Origin: Oikopleura dioica
Lineage: Eukaryota; Chordata; Appendicularia; Copelata; Oikopleuridae
DNA: 64,000 bases
Assembly: GCA_907165135.1 (NCBI GenBank)
Contig: CAJRAX010000010.1
Location: 1-64,000, forward strand
Direction: 5' to 3'
Each line of letters starts with the position of its first letter. The first letter of the stretch is position 1. Below are positions 26,801-36,113 of the stretch, piece after piece. Below the pieces are notes generated by a model, which had not been told where the DNA came from, searched no databases, and saw nothing but the letters and a program-made list of their open reading frames with translations. The position numbers and the translations under genes are program-made.

Positions 26801-28752
26801 TGAACTGTAAATTATCTGAAAACGCAAAAAACGCATCAGAATTTCTATTAATTTTTTATTTAAATGAACTGTAAATCATCTGAAAACGCCAAAAACGCAT
26901 CAGAATTTTTCTTAATTTTTTCGATTTTTCTGAACTGTAAATTATCTGAAAACGCCAAAAACGCATCAGAATTTTTCTTAATTTTTTTATATTTTTATGA
27001 ACTGTAAATCATCTGAAAACGCCAAAAACGCATCAGAATTTTTATTAATTTTTTTATATTTTTATAAACTGTAAATTATCTGAAAACGCCAAAAAACGCA
27101 TCAGAATTTTTTTTTTATTTATTTTTGTTATTTAAATGAACTGTAAATCATCTGAAAACGCCAAAAAACGCATCAGAATTTTTATTAATTTTTTTTATTT
27201 TTATGAACTGTAAATCATCTGAAAACGCCAAAAAACGCATCAGAATTTTTATTAATTTTTTTCGATTTTTTTGAACTGTTAATTATCTGAAAACGCCAAA
27301 AAACGCATCAGAATTTTTATTAATTTTTTTATTTTTATGAACTGTAAATCATCTGAAAACGCCAAAAAACGCATCAGAATTTTTTTAATTTTTTTATATT
27401 TTTTTGAACTGTAAATTATCTGAAAACGCCAAAAAACGCATCAGAATTTTTCTTAATTTTTTTTTATTTTCATGAACTGTAAATCATCTGAAAACGCCAA
27501 AAACGCATCAGAATTTTTCTTAATTTTTTCTTTATTTTTATGAACTGTAAATCATCTGAAAACGCCAAAAACGCATCAGAATTTCCTTAATTTTTTCGAT
27601 TTTTTTGAACTGTAAATTATCTGAAAACGCCAAAAACGCATCAGAATTTTTTTTATTTTTTTTATTTTTATGAACTGAAAATCATCTGAAAACGCCAAAA
27701 AACGCATCAGAATTTTTTTATTTTTTTTATTTTTATGAACTGTAAATCATCTGAAAACGCAAAAAACGCATCAGAATTTTTCTTCTTTTTTTATTTTTAT
27801 GAACTGTAAATCATCTGAAAACGCCAAAAACGCATCAGAATTTTTTTTTTTCATTTTTATGAACTGTAAATCATCTGAAAACGCCAAAAAACGCATCAGA
27901 ATTTTCTTTATTTTTTTCGATTTTTTTGAACTGTAAATTATCTGAAAACGCCAAAAACGCATCAGAATTTTTTTTTAATTTTTTCATTTTTATGAACTGT
28001 AAATCATCTGAAAACGCCAAAAACGCATCAGAATTTTTTTTATTTTTTTATTTTTATGAACTGTAAATCATCTGAAACGCCAAAAACGCATCAGAATTTT
28101 TCTTAATTTTTTCGTTTATTTTTATGAACTGTAAATCATCTGAAAACGTCAAAAACGCATCAGAATTTTTTTTAATTTTTTTTTATATTTTTATGAACTG
28201 TAAATCATCTGAAAACGCCAAAAAACGCATCAGAATTTATATTTATTTTTTTCTATTTTTATGAACTGTAAATCATCTGAAAACGCAAAAAAAACGCATC
28301 AGAATTTTTAATTAATTTTTTTTATTTTTATGAACTGTAAATCATCTAAAAACGCAAAAAAACGCATCAGAATTTTTTTTTAATTTTTTTTTTTATTTTT
28401 TTGAACTGTTAATCATCTGAAAACGCCAAAAACGCATCAGAATTTTTCTTAATTTTTTCGATTTTTTTGAACTGTAAATTATCTGAAAACGCCAAAAACG
28501 CATCAGAATTTTTTTAATTTTTTATTTTTTGAACTGTAAATTATCTGAAAACGCAAAAACGCATCAGAATTTTTCTATTAATTTTTTATTTTTATGAACT
28601 GTAAATCATCTGAAAACGCCAAAAACGCATCAGAATTTTTTTATTTTTTTTTCATTTTTATGAACTGTAAATCATCTGAAAACGCCAAAAACGCATCAGA
28701 ATTTTTTTTTATTTTTTTTTTTTATTTTTATGAACTGTAAATCATCTGAAAA
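5864..28752 (+). repeat. Tandem satellite array, block 1 (about 23 kb)
   Basis: Continuous head-to-tail copies of a monomer of about 60-70 bp. The conserved core is GAACTGTAAATYATCTG, then AAAACGCC, an A run, ACGCATCAGAA, and a T-rich linker of variable length. Two monomer classes are mixed: one with ATTTTTATGAACTG and TAAATCATC, the other with CGATTTTTTTGAACTG and TAAATTATC. Marker variants (TCCATCAG for CGCATCAG, GAAGTG with TGGAAACACC, a truncated monomer reading AAATTTTGAATTG) recur in the same order, so there is higher-order repetition. It contains no genes; the many short ORFs of about 60-90 codons are readings of the monomer. All of 5864-28752 is satellite. Confidence 0.97.
28748..28752 (+). 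repeat. Target site duplication of copy B, left
   Basis: GAAAA immediately before the LTR, matching GAAAA at 36959-36963. It lies in the CTGAAAACGCC part of the satellite monomer. Confidence 0.9.
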
Positions 28753-29158
28753 TGATACGGAAGCGGCTGTCCTGCAAGAATTTTGCTCGATCTCTAACTC
28801 TAGAATGCCAAGCCAAAACAACGAGAATTAAATTTAAAATTTGCGTGGTTTTATTTGTGATTTGAATGACGGAAAAAGGCGCGACGCGGGGTTAAATAGC
28901 AGCGAGATTCGATCAGTGTTTTTGAACAAGCGGTTGTTTTTGAAAAACAATTTTTCTTTCGAAAACAAGGAAGAGAGCCCGTGGCTTCTTTTAGCGGTTT
29001 TTCTTGCGGGAAATCCTTTCGGATCGATTTCTTTTCGGAAGAGGAGCTGGTCGAACTTGCCAAGCAAGTTATTTTCAAAGGTTTTGGGAGCCGGCGCCGC
29101 GCGTGACGAGATAAAACGCAAATTAATTATTTTTTCATAATAAAAAGCAGAAAATAAT

Positions 29159-29204
29159 AACAGCCACTTAAACTTCTCACTATGTGACCGTAGAAGTGAC
29201 TGTT
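29159..29204 (-). promoter_or_regulatory. LTR stem-loop with CACATAGTG apical mini-hairpin (copy B, 3' LTR)
   Basis: Same structure as at 4972-5017: an 11-bp stem with one sense-strand G-U pair, enclosing the TCAC-ATA-GTGA mini-hairpin. Confidence 0.6.
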
Positions 29205-29702
29205 AATTATGATTGAAATAAAAAAGGATGAGAAAAGTTAAAGAATATATACAAAATTTTTACAAATAAATTGAATAAAATTTGGTCAGGATTTTATAAA
29301 ATAAATTTATCAAAATTGAAATCATAGAAGAAGCAAATTCCAAGGAACATACCCGGGGGAAGTTACTGTCGCGGTTCGCACCGTATCTTCTCTTACGGAT
29401 GAGCTAATTTGCGACAAGCGGACGCACTGACAGAGAGTTTGTCCGACCCCACGGCACCGAGATGATACGACGGTTTATCGGCTCGTTGGAGTAGTTGTTT
29501 TTGAAGAAGATGTTGACGGCTATCTTGTTGTAGAAGTTGAATCGTATGAACTGTCAATAATCGAACTTTAAAAATCGCAAAGCAATGACAAGAAATATCA
29601 AGAAATAAAATAAACATGCGGTTTTGCGAATTGCATATTTTTGGATGAATTGACGTCAGATCGCACTAGAATAGTCAGAAACGAATTAAGATTTTTTCCA
29701 AA

Positions 29703-29716
29703 GTATGCGTACATAC
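29703..29716 (-). promoter_or_regulatory. LTR stem-loop with TACG tetraloop (copy B, 3' LTR)
   Basis: Sense strand GTATG, loop TACG, CATAC; identical to the copy A site. Confidence 0.55.
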
Positions 29717-30048
29717 ACCTTAATCCTAGACTGAATGAACCCTTAATTAGTTTCCGACCCGTTGATTATGATGAGAGCATATGAGCATTCCAATGGTAAA
29801 ACGTATAGATCGTAAGGAGATGACATGATGATACGACAATTTTGGGTCAATCTGGCTCGTAAAAACTGACCATCTTTTCATTTTGAGTAGAATATCGTGA
29901 AATGATTTTTTGCAAATATGTCGGATCAATTTGGTGATACCAAGCTGACAAGACAAATTTAAACCAACGTAGAACCGAATTGGCGTAAATATTTGGCCGT
30001 GAAATAAAATTTTTATTTGGCTTGAGGCGTTGTTCCCTAAGGATATCA

Positions 30049-30097
30049 CTGTGACCTTCCATGGGTCCCAAACGAGCATCTTTATCGCCTATCTTTT
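30049..30097 (-). other. Short 3' untranslated internal segment of copy B with only a weak purine tract
   Basis: Lies between the pol stop codon and the 3' LTR. Plus-strand priming normally needs a polypurine tract directly upstream of the 3' LTR; here the only purine run in the sense strand is GGAAGG, followed by TCACAG before the LTR. Either the tract is atypical in this family or priming uses another signal. Confidence 0.5.
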
Positions 30098-33000
30098 TCA
30101 TATTTCAGTTTCAAAGTCTGGAAGAAAAACAAGAACATTTTTACGCATCGGATGATTTGGAAATTTCTTAAGCAATTCCGTTTCGATAGATGCCTGTAAA
30201 ATTGTTTTTGAGCAGTTTTGAAATTTACATGGTAAGTCATAAAATGCGCATACAGTTTTTAGCTCGGGGACAGTAAGTTCGTACAACGTTCGCTCTTTTT
30301 GCACTCTAAAGACCGCAAAAAAAAGAAGTTGTCCGTTTCTCGATTTACGCCAATTCGGATATTCTCTACGAATAGTTTCCTTCACTTTTATCTGAAGTTT
30401 TGCCCTTGATTCCTCAAGATCAAAGTCCTGATTCATTTTAAAAAGAATGAATAAAAGAGAGTCTCTTGTTAATTCGTTCAGTTTGATAAATATGCCATTT
30501 TCAACATAGGTCTCCTCTATGTCGTCTGTATTTTTCCATTTATCATTTAGATGTTCGAAAAAGTCAAGATCATGATTTTCCATTTTAATTAAAATTGACA
30601 TGTTTTCCAAATTATTTTCAACTGTAAATTTAGCAATTTTTCGCTCGACAACGGAATCATCAGATCTTTCCCTTCTACGTTTTAGAGCAACTAGCGGATC
30701 AATTTCGGGCAATTTATCGTACGATGTCAAATTAACAGAGAGCTCAGAATCAGAACTTGATTTCTCGGAATCAAGCACAATGTCTGATCCATTTCCTACT
30801 TGATTCAAATCAGGTTGTTGATTTCGATAAATTTTTGGTAATGGCATTTCTATCAAAAGAGTCGATGAGGATGAAAAATTATCTGGTTCTGAAGAAGAAC
30901 TAGACCGCTCCCGATAAGGTTCCGATTGTAAAGACTGATCTGACATTTCGGAGGATAAAGATTCATGCGCTATTTCCGATTCTTTTTCTGTAGAGAAATT
31001 TTTCGCAAACCGACCAAGGGAATCCCTCGAAAAAAGACAATCGTCGGAAAAAAATTCGAAAAGCTCGAGATCATTTTCTTGTACTTTTGTCACAATCTTG
31101 GGGTACTTTTCAACATCATTATTCGTCTCATAAGTTAAATTCCGCTGAGAATAACTTTTTATATGCTCTGCATGTCGCCGAAATTCGTCCTTATCATTTT
31201 TAACAGTGTACCACAGGCCACTCGGGGATTTAAACGTAACTTCATAAGGACCAATAAATGGAGGGAATTTTTCGCGGAAATTTTTGATAAGAATTTTATC
31301 GCCTAAATTATATTCTTTGAACCGGGGATTATCAAATTTGTTCATTCTTTTTTGTTTTTCTTGTTCAATTTTTGCACGAATTTTCTCAAAATCAACGTCG
31401 ATTTTATCTCCGTATGTTCGCCAATAAGGGTCTTGAAAATGATGACTGCTTTTTATACCAGTTTCTACACAAAATGGGGTTGTTCCGAGTACTGTATGTA
31501 GACTACTGTTTATTTCGTGAACAATTTCAAACAGAAAAATATCCCAATTCACCCAATTTGAACGAGCCCTAAGCCTGGCTTTTATGGTTCTATTGACGTT
31601 TTCAACTTGCCCATTAGATTGGGGATGGCGCGGGGGAATATAATGCACACCAATTTTGTTTTCTTTCAAAAATTTTTCAATCAAAACGTGTTCCTTCGCG
31701 TTATCTAAAACCATATATTTTGGAAATTTTGGATTTCTAAATAATACGCTTCGAAATTTTTGCAGTAAATAATCCGATTTTTTGCAAGATAAGGGCTCCG
31801 CATAAACTTTTTTGCTGAAACCGTCAATAACCACCATTACATATTTATGACCAAAATCAGTTTCTTGAAGTGGGCCGATTAAATCGAAGTACAAAATTTC
31901 AAAAGGGCCGCTTGGTGTTTCAGATTTACCTAAGGGAGGTTTGTTAGGCTGTAAATTTGGTTTTGAAATTTGACATTTGTGACATGATTTAATAAAGCTC
32001 GCGACTGTGTTTTTTAATCCCGGCCAAAAATACTTTCTACAAATTTTTTCGGCTGTTATATCGATTCCAAAATGAGAATGATCATGATATTCGCTGCAAA
32101 TTGTCTCTGTCAAAGCCTCGGGGACGCAAAATCTTTTTTGATATGCTGGAGAGTTTATTGCTAGTTCCCCGGACTCAAGAATTTCAAGGTCAGGTCTACG
32201 TAAAAAATATGGGTAAAGCTCACTAGCTGGGTTATTTGGCCATCTATCAATTTTAACGAAACGTCTTACTTGTGATAATACTCGGTCAGATTTTTGAAAC
32301 TCAACAAATGATTCAGGGGTAAACTCTATTTGATTGATTGAACAATTTAATGTATTACGACTAAGGCAATCACTTATTTTCATTTGATGAGTTTTTCTTT
32401 GTTCAATTCGAAATGAAAATCCCTGAAGCTCCGTAAACCATCTTTGAATTTTTAAATTACTTGTCTTGAAGGATTGAGCGTATTTTACGCAAGAATTATC
32501 AGTAATCCAAAGAAAATCGACATAAGCAAGATAAGCTCTCCATCGTTCCATACATGTTTTCCCACTATATAGCTCTTTTTCCAATGTCCCGTATTTTTGT
32601 TGTGCCGGCGTAAAATTTAGCGAGTGGTAAGCTATCGGTTGCAAGCAATTATGCGAATGATGGTGATCTTTATTTCGCTCCGCGCAAAGATAAAGAACTC
32701 CACCAAGACTATGGTTGGATGCGTCAGTCTCAAGTACAAAAACACCGTTATTTAGTGGGGGGATTTTGAGCTCCAGAGTATTATGGCAGATGATACTTTT
32801 GAGCTTTTCGAGTGAAATCGTCGCCTCTTTTGTCCAACAAAATGAACCTCTGTACGTTTTTGAAATTTCCACTCCCAGGGGTGCAAAATTTTTAATAAAT
32901 TTTCTGTGCTGCGAAAGAAGTCCGAAAAGTGATTGTGCCTCCTCTCGGTTTCTTGGAATAGAAAGATTTTTAACCGCTTCGATCTTGTCCTGTGATGGCC

Positions 33001-34471
33001 GTATTCTCCCGTTAAAAATTTCAAATCCCAAAATGCATGCTTTTCGCTCAAAAAAACTCGCTTTGTCAATATTTATCCGTAAATTATTTTGATCTAAAAT
33101 TTGAAAAAATTTAGATAAATTGGCTAGGTGTTCCTCCTCTGTTCTTGAATGGACCACTAGATCGTCAAGATATGCGCAAATTTGAGTTTTTGGCGTGTCT
33201 CGTAAAATAACATCCATGCATTTTGCGAAATGAATAGGGGCATTTTTAAGACCCATCGGAAGCCTTTTCCAAGTAAATTGTCCGTCTTCAGTCGAGAAAG
33301 CTAGTTTTTCTCGCGATTTCTCATCCACGAGACACTGATGAAATCCTTTGCGCAAATCAACGCAAGAAAAAATAAGGCTATTTTCTAAAAACCCTAAAAC
33401 GTCCTCAATTTGTTGCAGCGGATGATGCTGCTGAAGCGTAAATGAATTTAATTTCCTGTAATCAATACACAGTCTGAATGTACCGTTACGTTTTCTTACG
33501 AGTAACGCGGGGCTATTATAGGGTGAATTTATTCGCATTATTATGTCTTGACCAAGGTAGGACGTAAGAGTACCGGTCATTACTCCCCGCAAAGCATATG
33601 GCGTTCTGTACATATTGCTACAAATCGGGCGATCAGTCTCAAGTTCAATCGAAAATTTTTCAAGGTTCGAGACAGGCAAATCATCGTCCTCGTCTTGAAA
33701 TAAATGGGTATACACACCAAGAAGATCAAAAAATTTTGGCTGATTGTTTTTCGATACATCGCCTATTTTTAACCGCGAAAGAAGAAAATTAAGATCTTTT
33801 TTTGAGGGCTTTATGCACGCGATCTCAGCTATTTCTGCCAGTTTCGCAAAAGCCGTGCCAGCAGGAATTTTCACTGTAGAATTCAGGGGATTTATAATAA
33901 GAATACGAAAAAATGGAGATTCGGGATCAACTCTCTGAAATGATTCTATTAATTCGAGCTTCGAATTTTTGAGCTGGCTTTTTTCTAAAAAAAGGTTCAT
34001 TGATCTGTTCAAATGAGGAATTTTCAAGTCGATTATTTGCTCACTTTTGCCTCGAAATGTGAAATTTTGTTCAGAAACGGCATAAAAACTGTCTTGCTCA
34101 ATGTTATTTACTGTTGGGCTTTGTGATGAATTATTACATAAATTTGCCATACGCTCGATAGGACCAGATTTAAATAGACGATTACGATGAAGATTGATCA
34201 TTATTTCATTAGATTTCAGTGCTTCCGAACCGAGAATTGCCTCACAATTGTCATTTACAATATAAAATCGCGATTTACCCCACTTTTCCGTTTTAACATG
34301 AAAATCACATTCAACAAAACCAAGAATTTCAATACTTCCTCCACCATAATTTTTAGCAAAAATATCAGGGGCTTGAATTTTAACGTTATCGGGAATAAAT
34401 GATTTAGGCAAAAGATTAAGTTGGGAACCTGAATCGACAAGCATTTTTATTTTCTTTGAAAAAATTATCAT
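30098..34471 (-). CDS. pol: Pol polyprotein: protease, RT, RNase H, integrase and C-terminal SAP-like domain
   Basis: An uninterrupted 1457-codon frame from its first Met. Translation most likely enters upstream by -1 frameshifting from gag at 34558-34564, adding about 30 residues. Visible domains: aspartic protease DSG at 13-15 with ILGS near 79-82; RT with FRLCIDYRKLN (332-342), VDLRKGFHQ (371-379), LPMGLKNAP (404-412) and YLDD (434-437); RNase H with D583 in ETDAS and D658 in ITDNS; integrase zinc finger H796, H800, C830, C833; integrase core D863, D923, E957; GPY/F module FIGPY at 1072-1076. Then comes an acidic, serine-rich linker (about 1130-1260), a basic patch KRRRER (1264-1269, possible nuclear signal) and a conserved domain (about 1330-1457) ending in a SAP-like motif (about 1396-1432). 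No chromodomain is seen. All catalytic residues are present. The homologous frame in element C is broken. Confidence 0.95.
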   Translation of the reverse strand: MIIFSKKIKMLVDSGSQLNLLPKSFIPDNVKIQAPDIFAKNYGGGSIEILGFVECDFHVKTEKWGKSRFYIVNDNCEAILGSEALKSNEIMINLHRNRLFKSGPIERMANLCNNSSQSPTVNNIEQDSFYAVSEQNFTFRGKSEQIIDLKIPHLNRSMNLFLEKSQLKNSKLELIESFQRVDPESPFFRILIINPLNSTVKIPAGTAFAKLAEIAEIACIKPSKKDLNFLLSRLKIGDVSKNNQPKFFDLLGVYTHLFQDEDDDLPVSNLEKFSIELETDRPICSNMYRTPYALRGVMTGTLTSYLGQDIIMRINSPYNSPALLVRKRNGTFRLCIDYRKLNSFTLQQHHPLQQIEDVLGFLENSLIFSCVDLRKGFHQCLVDEKSREKLAFSTEDGQFTWKRLPMGLKNAPIHFAKCMDVILRDTPKTQICAYLDDLVVHSRTEEEHLANLSKFFQILDQNNLRINIDKASFFERKACILGFEIFNGRIRPSQDKIEAVKNLSIPRNREEAQSLFGLLSQHRKFIKNFAPLGVEISKTYRGSFCWTKEATISLEKLKSIICHNTLELKIPPLNNGVFVLETDASNHSLGGVLYLCAERNKDHHHSHNCLQPIAYHSLNFTPAQQKYGTLEKELYSGKTCMERWRAYLAYVDFLWITDNSCVKYAQSFKTSNLKIQRWFTELQGFSFRIEQRKTHQMKISDCLSRNTLNCSINQIEFTPESFVEFQKSDRVLSQVRRFVKIDRWPNNPASELYPYFLRRPDLEILESGELAINSPAYQKRFCVPEALTETICSEYHDHSHFGIDITAEKICRKYFWPGLKNTVASFIKSCHKCQISKPNLQPNKPPLGKSETPSGPFEILYFDLIGPLQETDFGHKYVMVVIDGFSKKVYAEPLSCKKSDYLLQKFRSVLFRNPKFPKYMVLDNAKEHVLIEKFLKENKIGVHYIPPRHPQSNGQVENVNRTIKARLRARSNWVNWDIFLFEIVHEINSSLHTVLGTTPFCVETGIKSSHHFQDPYWRTYGDKIDVDFEKIRAKIEQEKQKRMNKFDNPRFKEYNLGDKILIKNFREKFPPFIGPYEVTFKSPSGLWYTVKNDKDEFRRHAEHIKSYSQRNLTYETNNDVEKYPKIVTKVQENDLELFEFFSDDCLFSRDSLGRFAKNFSTEKESEIAHESLSSEMSDQSLQSEPYRERSSSSSEPDNFSSSSTLLIEMPLPKIYRNQQPDLNQVGNGSDIVLDSEKSSSDSELSVNLTSYDKLPEIDPLVALKRRRERSDDSVVERKIAKFTVENNLENMSILIKMENHDLDFFEHLNDKWKNTDDIEETYVENGIFIKLNELTRDSLLFILFKMNQDFDLEESRAKLQIKVKETIRREYPNWRKSRNGQLLFFAVFRVQKERTLYELTVPELKTVCAFYDLPCKFQNCSKTILQASIETELLKKFPNHPMRKNVLVFLPDFETEI

Positions 34472-34516
34472 TTCTACAAAATATTGTAATCCAATGCGAA
34501 AAATTGAACAAGTTCT

Positions 34517-34564
34517 TGGAACTGGTGCCTGACCAGGGCTTTCAGTTCCATTTACTCGTTTTTT
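34517..34564 (-). promoter_or_regulatory. -1 ribosomal frameshift signal between gag and pol (copy B)
   Basis: In the sense strand the heptamer A AAA AAC (34564-34558) is in phase with the gag codons AAA and AAC, three codons before the gag stop (TAA, 34554-34552). After a 7-nt spacer an 8-bp perfect stem forms: TGGAACTG (34550-34543) with CAGTTCCA (34524-34517). It encloses a second 3-bp stem GCC/GGC around the loop CTGGTCA. A -1 shift here enters the pol frame exactly. Heptamer type, phase and spacer are the classical arrangement in retroviruses. Element C has the equivalent signal with a different heptamer and stem. Confidence 0.87.
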
Positions 34565-35661
34565 GAAGTTTCCTCTCCCTCGATCCGAGCAGCTCTGTAA
34601 ATTCTATCGGGATTATCGGGACAAGCCGTTTTCATGTGGCCTTTTTTCTGACAAAAGTGGCAGGTAATAAAGGGGCAATGTGATCTAAAATGAGTGTCTG
34701 TGTTACAAAATCCACAAAATCGTCGAGGCCTTGGCCGATCCGAATTCGGCGCGCCCAAATTTCGACTTTGAAAATTCCGTTGCTGGTTATTTTGGCGCGT
34801 CAAACTCTGATCGTTGCGGCGATCAACTTCTAATTTTGCAATTGTTGCCGTTAGTTTTTCAATTTGATCATGAAGCGCACACGCCCGTTTTTCCGCCGCC
34901 TCTTCTGATTTTTTCTGTTCAATTTTCAATTGAGAAATTTGGTCCTCGAAGGACATTGTCGATTTCGAAATTAAGTCAGAAGTCGACTGAAAAAACGAGC
35001 CAAGTTTCGCGTCAATTTCGATTTGGGCAATTTTGGGGATAGTTTCATTTCGTTTTCTTTTGTCAAGAAATTTGGATATTTCCTCGGGGGTTTTTTCAAG
35101 CATACACTGATCGCGAAGAAAATTCTGCAGTTCAGGCGTGAGCGATTTTCTAAATTGCGCGTCGATAATGTATTCTCTCGCGTCCGGTTTTTGCGTTATT
35201 TTCTCCGCGACTGTTTTAACACGTGACAAAAAAATCTCGAATTTTTCATTGTTCTCGCTCTTTCGGGCGAGATTTTCCATTTTTTCTTTGTTTCGAAGGA
35301 TTTTTTCCTCGGGCGATTCGTCGCCAAAAACAGACGTCAAAAAAGACAATTTTTCCTCAGCTGATTCAAATCCATAAAGATCTTCCCCGTATTCCCTAAG
35401 AAATTCGGGCTCGCATGAATTGTAAACAAAAGAACTTGAAAGGCGCGAAAATTGAGCCTCGAGGTCCTCTTTGTTTTCGGGTTTATTTTCCGCGAGAGAT
35501 TTTTCAAAAATCCATTTTGCTCGCTGTAATTTGTCTTTTATTGTGGAATTAATCAAATTAAATTCAAAATTTCTCATTCCTAATCTTATCATTTGATTCG
35601 GGGAAACAGAAAAAAGCGCATGACTCTTGTACAGTACCTCTTCAGGAGTTGGGGTCACCAT
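34552..35661 (-). CDS. gag: Gag polyprotein with coiled coil and two CCHC zinc knuckles
   Basis: A 369-residue structural protein for the intracellular particle that packages the RNA. I chose the ATG whose A is the last LTR base (35661) and whose TG belongs to the primer-binding site; the frame is also open 21 codons upstream into the LTR, with another ATG at 35724, so an N-terminally longer form is possible. The N-terminal two thirds are helix-rich and capsid-like, similar to element C Gag. A coiled coil follows (around SQLKIEQKKSEEAAEKR and LTATIAKLE), then an Arg/Asn/Gln-rich stretch and two nucleocapsid knuckles of the form C-x2-C-x4-H-x4-C (starting CGFC and CHFC). It ends just after the slippery heptamer, so most ribosomes make Gag and a minority Gag-Pol. 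No internal breaks. Confidence 0.93.
   Translation of the reverse strand: MVTPTPEEVLYKSHALFSVSPNQMIRLGMRNFEFNLINSTIKDKLQRAKWIFEKSLAENKPENKEDLEAQFSRLSSSFVYNSCEPEFLREYGEDLYGFESAEEKLSFLTSVFGDESPEEKILRNKEKMENLARKSENNEKFEIFLSRVKTVAEKITQKPDAREYIIDAQFRKSLTPELQNFLRDQCMLEKTPEEISKFLDKRKRNETIPKIAQIEIDAKLGSFFQSTSDLISKSTMSFEDQISQLKIEQKKSEEAAEKRACALHDQIEKLTATIAKLEVDRRNDQSLTRQNNQQRNFQSRNLGAPNSDRPRPRRFCGFCNTDTHFRSHCPFITCHFCQKKGHMKTACPDNPDRIYRAARIEGEETSKNE
35643..35660 (-). other. Primer-binding site, probably tRNA-Trp (copy B)
   Basis: Directly after the 5' LTR the sense strand reads TGGTGACCCCAACTCCTG. The first ten bases complement the CCA end and acceptor stem of animal tRNA-Trp, the primer used by avian retroviruses; the match then weakens. 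The tRNA assignment rests on remembered tRNA sequence. The site overlaps the first gag codons. Confidence 0.65.
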
Positions 35662-36067
35662 GATACGGAAGCGGCTGTCCTGCAAGAATTTTGCTCGATC
35701 TCTAACTCTAGAATGCCAAGCCAAAACAACGAGAATTAAATTTAAAATTTGCGTGGTTTTATTTGTGATTTGAATGACGGAAAAAGGCGCGACGCGGGGT
35801 TAAATAGCAGCGAGATTCGATCAGTGTTTTTGAACAAGCGGTTGTTTTTGAAAAACAATTTTTCTTTCGAAAACAAGGAAGAGAGCCCGTGGCTTCTTTT
35901 AGCGGTTTTTCTTGCGGGAAATCCTTTCGGATCGATTTCTTTTCGGAAGAGGAGCTGGTCGAACTTGCCAAGCAAGTTATTTTCAAAGGTTTTGGGAGCC
36001 GGCGCCGCGCGTGACGAGATAAAACGCAAATTAATTATTTTTTTCATAATAAAAAGCAGAAAATAAT

Positions 36068-36113
36068 AACAGCCACTTAAACTTCTCACTATGTGACCGT
36101 AGAAGTGACTGTT
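36068..36113 (-). promoter_or_regulatory. LTR stem-loop with CACATAGTG apical mini-hairpin (copy B, 5' LTR)
   Basis: Same 11-bp stem with a sense-strand G-U pair and the TCAC-ATA-GTGA apical hairpin as in the other copies of this family. Confidence 0.6.

Larger units (their letters stand above)
28753..30048 (-). repeat. 3' LTR of copy B (1296 bp)
   Basis: Runs, in element orientation, from TGATATCC (30048) to CCGTATCA (28753). Nearly identical to the 5' LTR at 35661-36958. It contains the same two stem-loops as copy A. Confidence 0.96.

Noticed and set aside
5864-28752. CRISPR-like array (repeated core, variable spacer)
   Set aside because: The variable part is a low-complexity T-rich linker shared between monomers, not unique spacers. 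There is no leader or cas gene, and the context is eukaryotic.
30098-31000. Envelope gene or chromodomain at the end of pol
   Set aside because: The C-terminal region has no signal peptide, transmembrane stretch or chromodomain aromatic pattern; it is an acidic serine-rich linker followed by the SAP-like domain.
32715-33092. Antisense ORFs of 60-125 codons across gag and pol of A, B and C
   Set aside because: Shadow frames of well-supported gag and pol coding sequence.
34517-34564. Pseudoknot in the frameshift signals
   Set aside because: I looked for a downstream complement of the loop CTGGTCA (TGACCAG) within about 60 bases in both elements and found none; a simple two-tier hairpin is all that can be supported.
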